Assembly (NCBI GenBank): GCA_026713245.1
Contig: JAPOOU010000128.1
Span: 1-55,077 of the forward strand
DNA length: 55,077 nt
Direction: 5' to 3'
From: Chloroflexota bacterium
GTDB lineage: Bacteria > Chloroflexota > Anaerolineae > Aggregatilineales > Phototrophicaceae
This document shows, one piece after another, positions 52,351 through 55,077 of the stretch. The notes under the pieces are model-generated. The model did no database searches, was not told where the DNA came from, and saw nothing but the letters and a program-made list of their open reading frames with translations. A program made the position numbers and the translations under genes. Positions within the stretch are counted from its first letter, which is position 1. The number at the start of each line of letters is the position of its first letter.

Positions 52351-52631
52351 CGAATCATCCCTGTCAGCTGGTTTGCATCTAATCTATCGCATAAACGTCG
52401 GTCGAGGCTACTGTCAATACGACTGGGTAAACCGATCATTTGGCTAGTATGAGCTGGATTCCTCGAGCGGCTCGGCGCGTAACCGGCGATAAGGTTCCAG
52501 CAATGTTGTACTCACGCGAAACAATGGGCCTGCTGTCGGCTGAGCCCCGCGGTCTACATAGCATGAGCAAGAGGATTTATAGATGACTATGGCAAATTGA
52601 ATGCGAGTGACAGCAAGGTATTGCAGCGCGC

Positions 52632-53024
52632 CTAACGATCCAGAGACAAACCTCTGATTATCGCTCTCGCATCCGAAAGGTTCGGCGCGAAGAGTATTTC
52701 GCGACCCTCAACGGCATTGTTAAAGGTCTTGTGGATGGTCTGATAAATGGTCTTTATCGCCCCGTTAGCGCCGACGACCACGCGCGCGCCTTCGTTGGGG
52801 CGCGCCTCTCCTGAGGCCAGCAAGGTCTTGGCAGCGCTTAAGACATCCTTTGGTATCGCGGCGCCTTCGAGGTCGATGATGAGATCGACAAAGTGACCGA
52901 CACTGCCAATTAGCGAGTCCGCCCGCTGTACCGCTTCCTCAAGTTCCTCCCAGGACCATTCCGACTCGAACTCCAGGAGGACGATTGTCTTTTTCTTATT
53001 ATCCCAACGTGTCACAATTGTCAT
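52632..53024 (-). CDS. SpoIIAA/STAS-like small protein
   Basis: A 130-residue soluble protein. The pattern is a beta strand (TIVLLEFESEWSWEELEEAV), then helices, a hydrophobic strand ending in acids (FVDLIIDLEGAAIPKDVL), and a second alternating region with VVVGANGAIKTIY and an amphipathic C-terminus (DARAIIRGLSLDR). This resembles SpoIIAA-like folds, but the match is weak. No clear ribosome binding site; the 281-base gap upstream of the exporter gene holds no recognised feature. Confidence 0.6.
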   Translation of the reverse strand: MTIVTRWDNKKKTIVLLEFESEWSWEELEEAVQRADSLIGSVGHFVDLIIDLEGAAIPKDVLSAAKTLLASGEARPNEGARVVVGANGAIKTIYQTIHKTFNNAVEGREILFAPNLSDARAIIRGLSLDR

Positions 53025-53159
53025 ATTGCCAGTCCCGTATCTTGCTCCAGGATATATTACTTAATTACGGAATTCGTTCCCGGACGTCGCCCGGAAAACC
53101 AGTAATAACATATCACAGTTTGTGGCTTGAATACAATCGCGCAGCTGTCTGTAGCGCAG

Positions 53160-53972
53160 CTAATTCTCGACGATCTCAAATGGCAGAAGAGGAGAAAGCG
53201 CGCTACCGTCCAGGCTTAATTGAACTGACCACCGGCCTGCCGTGAAGGTCGTGTCAGTCTGGTCAATGAAAAACCATATGCAATTGTCGTTTATCAAATG
53301 CTCGGTGCGAAAACTGTGGGACACGACCTCTTGATCCCGGTGTCGCCAGCTTGAAGATAGAGTCGCGTCCGCAGGGATGTTGTGCGCTTTGGCCACGACA
53401 TAGATCTCGGTAGATTCCGGCGTGAACAGCGGGTTAATGTCTACCGGGCAGTCCTCGCTGTTGACGCCGGAGGACAAGACAAGATTATCCAGTCGGGGTT
53501 GAAAATCCGGCGTTGCCTCAACTCTGGTCGGAGGGGTTGCGGTATGCGCGACCAAGATGGCGTCACTCAGATCAGGTGTTGCGCTCGCGTCGCCGACAGC
53601 AGCCGCTTCTACGCGCAATTCGACAGTAACAGCCTGCGGCTGGTCCCCCAGTTGACGCAGGTTAGCGTCAATGAAGTCGCTGTCTGTGCCCAATGCAGAC
53701 AAGTTCGAACGCAAGAACGCGCCGGATTGTTCAATTTGCGCCACTCGCGTTCCAGCAGAGTCCAGAGTGATTTGGAGCCTCGCTCTGGCAACTGTTGCTG
53801 TGGCGCGCAACCGTTCCAATTGGGTCGCCGCGGCTTCGTACTCGGCGGTGGCGGTCAAGGGCAGGTCCGAGGTCCGGCATGCGGCCAGCGCTGAACTTGA
53901 GACTAAGAGGAGAAAGATCGCGAGATGCAGCTTGGGAGCCAGCGCAATCCACCGAAGTATCTTCCATTTCAT
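53160..53972 (-). CDS. Putative lipoprotein of unknown function
   Basis: About 270 residues from the ATG at 53972. An N-terminal hydrophobic segment ends in a lipobox-like SALAACRTS, so the mature protein is probably anchored by its cysteine. A heptad-like helix follows (EYEAAATQLERLRATATVAR, then ARLQITLDSAG), then a region rich in Thr, Ala and Asp, and a C-terminal beta-rich domain (SWRHRDQEVVSHSFRT, IWFFIDQTDTTFTAGRWSVQ). A perfect TATAAT (53983-53988) lies only ten bases before the ATG, so the mRNA may be nearly leaderless. It is directly downstream of ssrA. Confidence 0.7.
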   Translation of the reverse strand: MKWKILRWIALAPKLHLAIFLLLVSSSALAACRTSDLPLTATAEYEAAATQLERLRATATVARARLQITLDSAGTRVAQIEQSGAFLRSNLSALGTDSDFIDANLRQLGDQPQAVTVELRVEAAAVGDASATPDLSDAILVAHTATPPTRVEATPDFQPRLDNLVLSSGVNSEDCPVDINPLFTPESTEIYVVAKAHNIPADATLSSSWRHRDQEVVSHSFRTEHLINDNCIWFFIDQTDTTFTAGRWSVQLSLDGSALSPLLPFEIVEN

Positions 53973-53999
53973 AGTGCGGCAGATTATACCCAAAATACG

Positions 54000-54027
54000 A
54001 AAAACCGCCCCAAACAAGTTGAGACGG
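54000..54027 (-). terminator. Rho-independent terminator of ssrA
   Basis: On the minus strand, arms CCGTCTCAA and TTGGGGCGG form a nine-base stem (two G-U pairs) with a five-base loop, followed by TTTTT. It begins ten bases after the mature tmRNA 3' end. Confidence 0.8.
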
Positions 54028-54036
54028 CTGCGGTAG

Positions 54037-54424
54037 TGGAAGCGCCGGGGACCTGCCCCCCGGGTCCGCTGGTTTCGAATCTCGCACTTCTACAAGCTTA
54101 GCCCTTTGCGCAAATTTGCGCCGTGCATTCCCAAAGGGCTCGGTTCACACCGCGCTAGCCGATGGGTCTTGGCGTCGTCTTATCGGCGTCAACGACGGGC
54201 ACCCTCACTTTTTATGACACTCGCTGCATATCGCGAAGGGAGACGATTCTGCAGGAGCGGTAGAGGACTTTTTGCCTCTACACCCTACGTGCAGCAGCCT
54301 AGGCTACGGCAGGAAGGGCGTTAAAGTTTGGTTTTGCACCTATGTGCGTTGCCAGTTTAACGTGCCTTGGCGCCACGGCTTGCAGTGCGGCTTCAACCAC
54401 CAACGTCGAATCTGATTCGCTCCC
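54037..54424 (-). ncRNA. ssrA: tmRNA (ssrA)
   Basis: A 388-base tmRNA. The ends pair as an acceptor stem: GGGAGCG (54418-54424) with CGCTTCC (54038-54044), then discriminator A; CCA is not encoded (CTA follows). The 5' part continues aatcagattcgacg, matching the tmRNA GNTTCGAC consensus. A second helix pairs CGTTGGT (54399-54405) with ACCAGCG (54067-54073), directly before GGAC and the T-arm, as in known tmRNAs. The mRNA-like part ends at the TAG at 54299-54301 and encodes the tag AKPNFNALPAVA after a UAGGU-GCA resume site. Hairpins for pseudoknots are visible (GTAGAGG/CCTCTAC; AGCCCTTTG/CAAAGGGCT). The T-loop is odd: GGCAGGT instead of TTCRANN. It rescues stalled ribosomes with SmpB. Confidence 0.93.
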
Positions 54425-54479
54425 GTGATGGCTGACGGCGCTGCCCGTCCCTTCGCGAACTGCGCCATCGCTTATGCTG

Positions 54480-54508
54480 ATAATAGCATAATTCGGGCGC
54501 TTTGTGAA
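54480..54508 (-). promoter_or_regulatory. ssrA promoter
   Basis: On the minus strand, TTCACA (54503-54508) and TATTAT (54480-54485) are exactly 17 bases apart; each matches five of six consensus bases. The -10 box lies inside a small dyad, tatgct-gataat-agcata. The predicted start would leave a precursor of about 50 bases before the mature 5' end. Confidence 0.7.
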
Positions 54509-55077
54509 GCGCCGATACAATTGGGGGCGCATATAAAGTAGTTCCAATAAAGTAATGCGAAGAATAGTGGACAGCCGTGTAGCCGCTCGGCGGCAGCGAA
54601 AGGGTCTGCCGCGCTCACGCAAAATCGTAAGCCTTCTCGTCGCTAGAGCGACGCGGTTAACGTAAACAGGAGGGACCAATCTGTTCGCCCTGTTTGTCTT
54701 ATATAGATTTCGGGCGACATGGTAGAGTCTGTTGAAACACAGCCCTGTAGCGGTCCTATGAAACTGGACACAGTTTCCCCAGAATTTTGGTAGGGTTTTG
54801 GTTTGTGGCAGGAGAATGCTGTACAGGACCGGCGTGGTTGCAGCAGAGCAGGGAAGAGATTGACGGCAGGCGGCATATCCGCCGAGCTTACTGTGGCAGG
54901 TCTGGTTTGATTGCTGTTTGAACTTTGTCCGACTTTGTCCGTTTTGCGGACAAAGAAATACTTTTTTCGGACAATGCGCCAATTGTCTTGGCAGATCGGG
55001 CTGCTTGCGCAGTCCTTGTGGCATGAGACGAGCAGCTTCAAGCGCGCCTCTGCCTGATATTGGCGCAGAGCCGCCCG
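54509..55077. other. Terminal 570 bases without a recognised gene
   Basis: Open frames here run on into the tmRNA and lack any recognisable domain or ribosome binding site, so none is called. The only structure I see is the repeat cluster at 54922-54986. The sequence is cut by the window edge. Confidence 0.6.
54933..54955. repeat. Perfect inverted repeat CTTTGTCCG/CGGACAAAG
   Basis: Nine-base arms (54933-54941 and 54947-54955) enclose TTTTG. A direct copy of actttgtccg lies immediately upstream (54922-54931) and a further cggacaatg lies downstream (54976-54984). The site could be an operator or a hairpin; no gene next to it explains it. Confidence 0.6.

Noticed and set aside
54061..54090. 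tRNA T-arm on the plus strand (ggtttcgaatc)
   Set aside because: The flanking bases cannot form a T-stem; the sequence is the complement of the tmRNA 3' domain.
54299..55024. 241-codon open frame ending in GAKPNFNALPAVA
   Set aside because: The end is the tmRNA tag reading frame; the upstream part runs through the tmRNA 5' domain and promoter and is not a protein gene.

Overview
The window reads as ordinary bacterial chromosome of moderately high G+C. The gene set and style suggest a Chloroflexota-type bacterium, perhaps Anaerolineae-like: a complete 14-subunit nuo operon with separate nuoC and nuoD, tandem DUF4397-like exported domains, short G/C-palindrome repeats inside and between genes, and several TTG starts. 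This placement is inference from gene content; no 16S rRNA or ribosomal-protein cluster is present to confirm it.

Layout. 1-2262: a short tandem repeat and a polytopic GT-C-like membrane protein whose gene carries an in-frame palindromic insertion element. 2283-9782, all on the minus strand: an RpiR-type regulator, a CUT1-type sugar ABC importer (binding protein and two permeases, no ATPase), a class II ketose-bisphosphate aldolase, an ADP-dependent sugar kinase-like protein and a methyltransferase. The first six look like one sugar uptake and cleavage operon under the regulator, whose promoter carries two near-palindromic sites. 10289-15148: rpoB, isolated from rpoC and rplJL, with a ~350-residue A+T-rich insertion. 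15219-19176: a minus-strand cassette of a HARE-HTH coiled-coil protein, a large GHKL ATPase and an unrecognised protein, resembling an uncharacterised DNA-directed or defence system. 19391-20624: an intact ISAs1-family insertion sequence with matching terminal repeats and 9-bp target duplications.

20721-38399: the respiratory complex I operon nuoABCDEF-(TPR)-GHIJ-(exported)-KLMN. It has several departures from standard form: a TPR-like gene between nuoF and nuoG, an extended NuoH, a NuoJ carrying ~270 extra exported residues with two DUF4397-like repeats, a small exported protein between nuoJ and nuoK behind an internal promoter, and a NuoL with an acidic loop and a His/Asp-rich loop. A terminator follows nuoN.

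38496-54017: mostly single genes. They include a DMT permease, a PhyH-family dioxygenase, a YbaK-type editing-domain protein, a GT-C glycosyltransferase-like protein, mfd, a serine hydrolase, a peptidyl-tRNA hydrolase fused to a TPR-like tail, a nitrilase-family amidohydrolase, an ABC exporter, a SpoIIAA-like protein and a lipoprotein. The window closes with ssrA (tmRNA) on the minus strand, with promoter and terminator visible and an unusual T-loop. About 600 bases with no clear gene follow.
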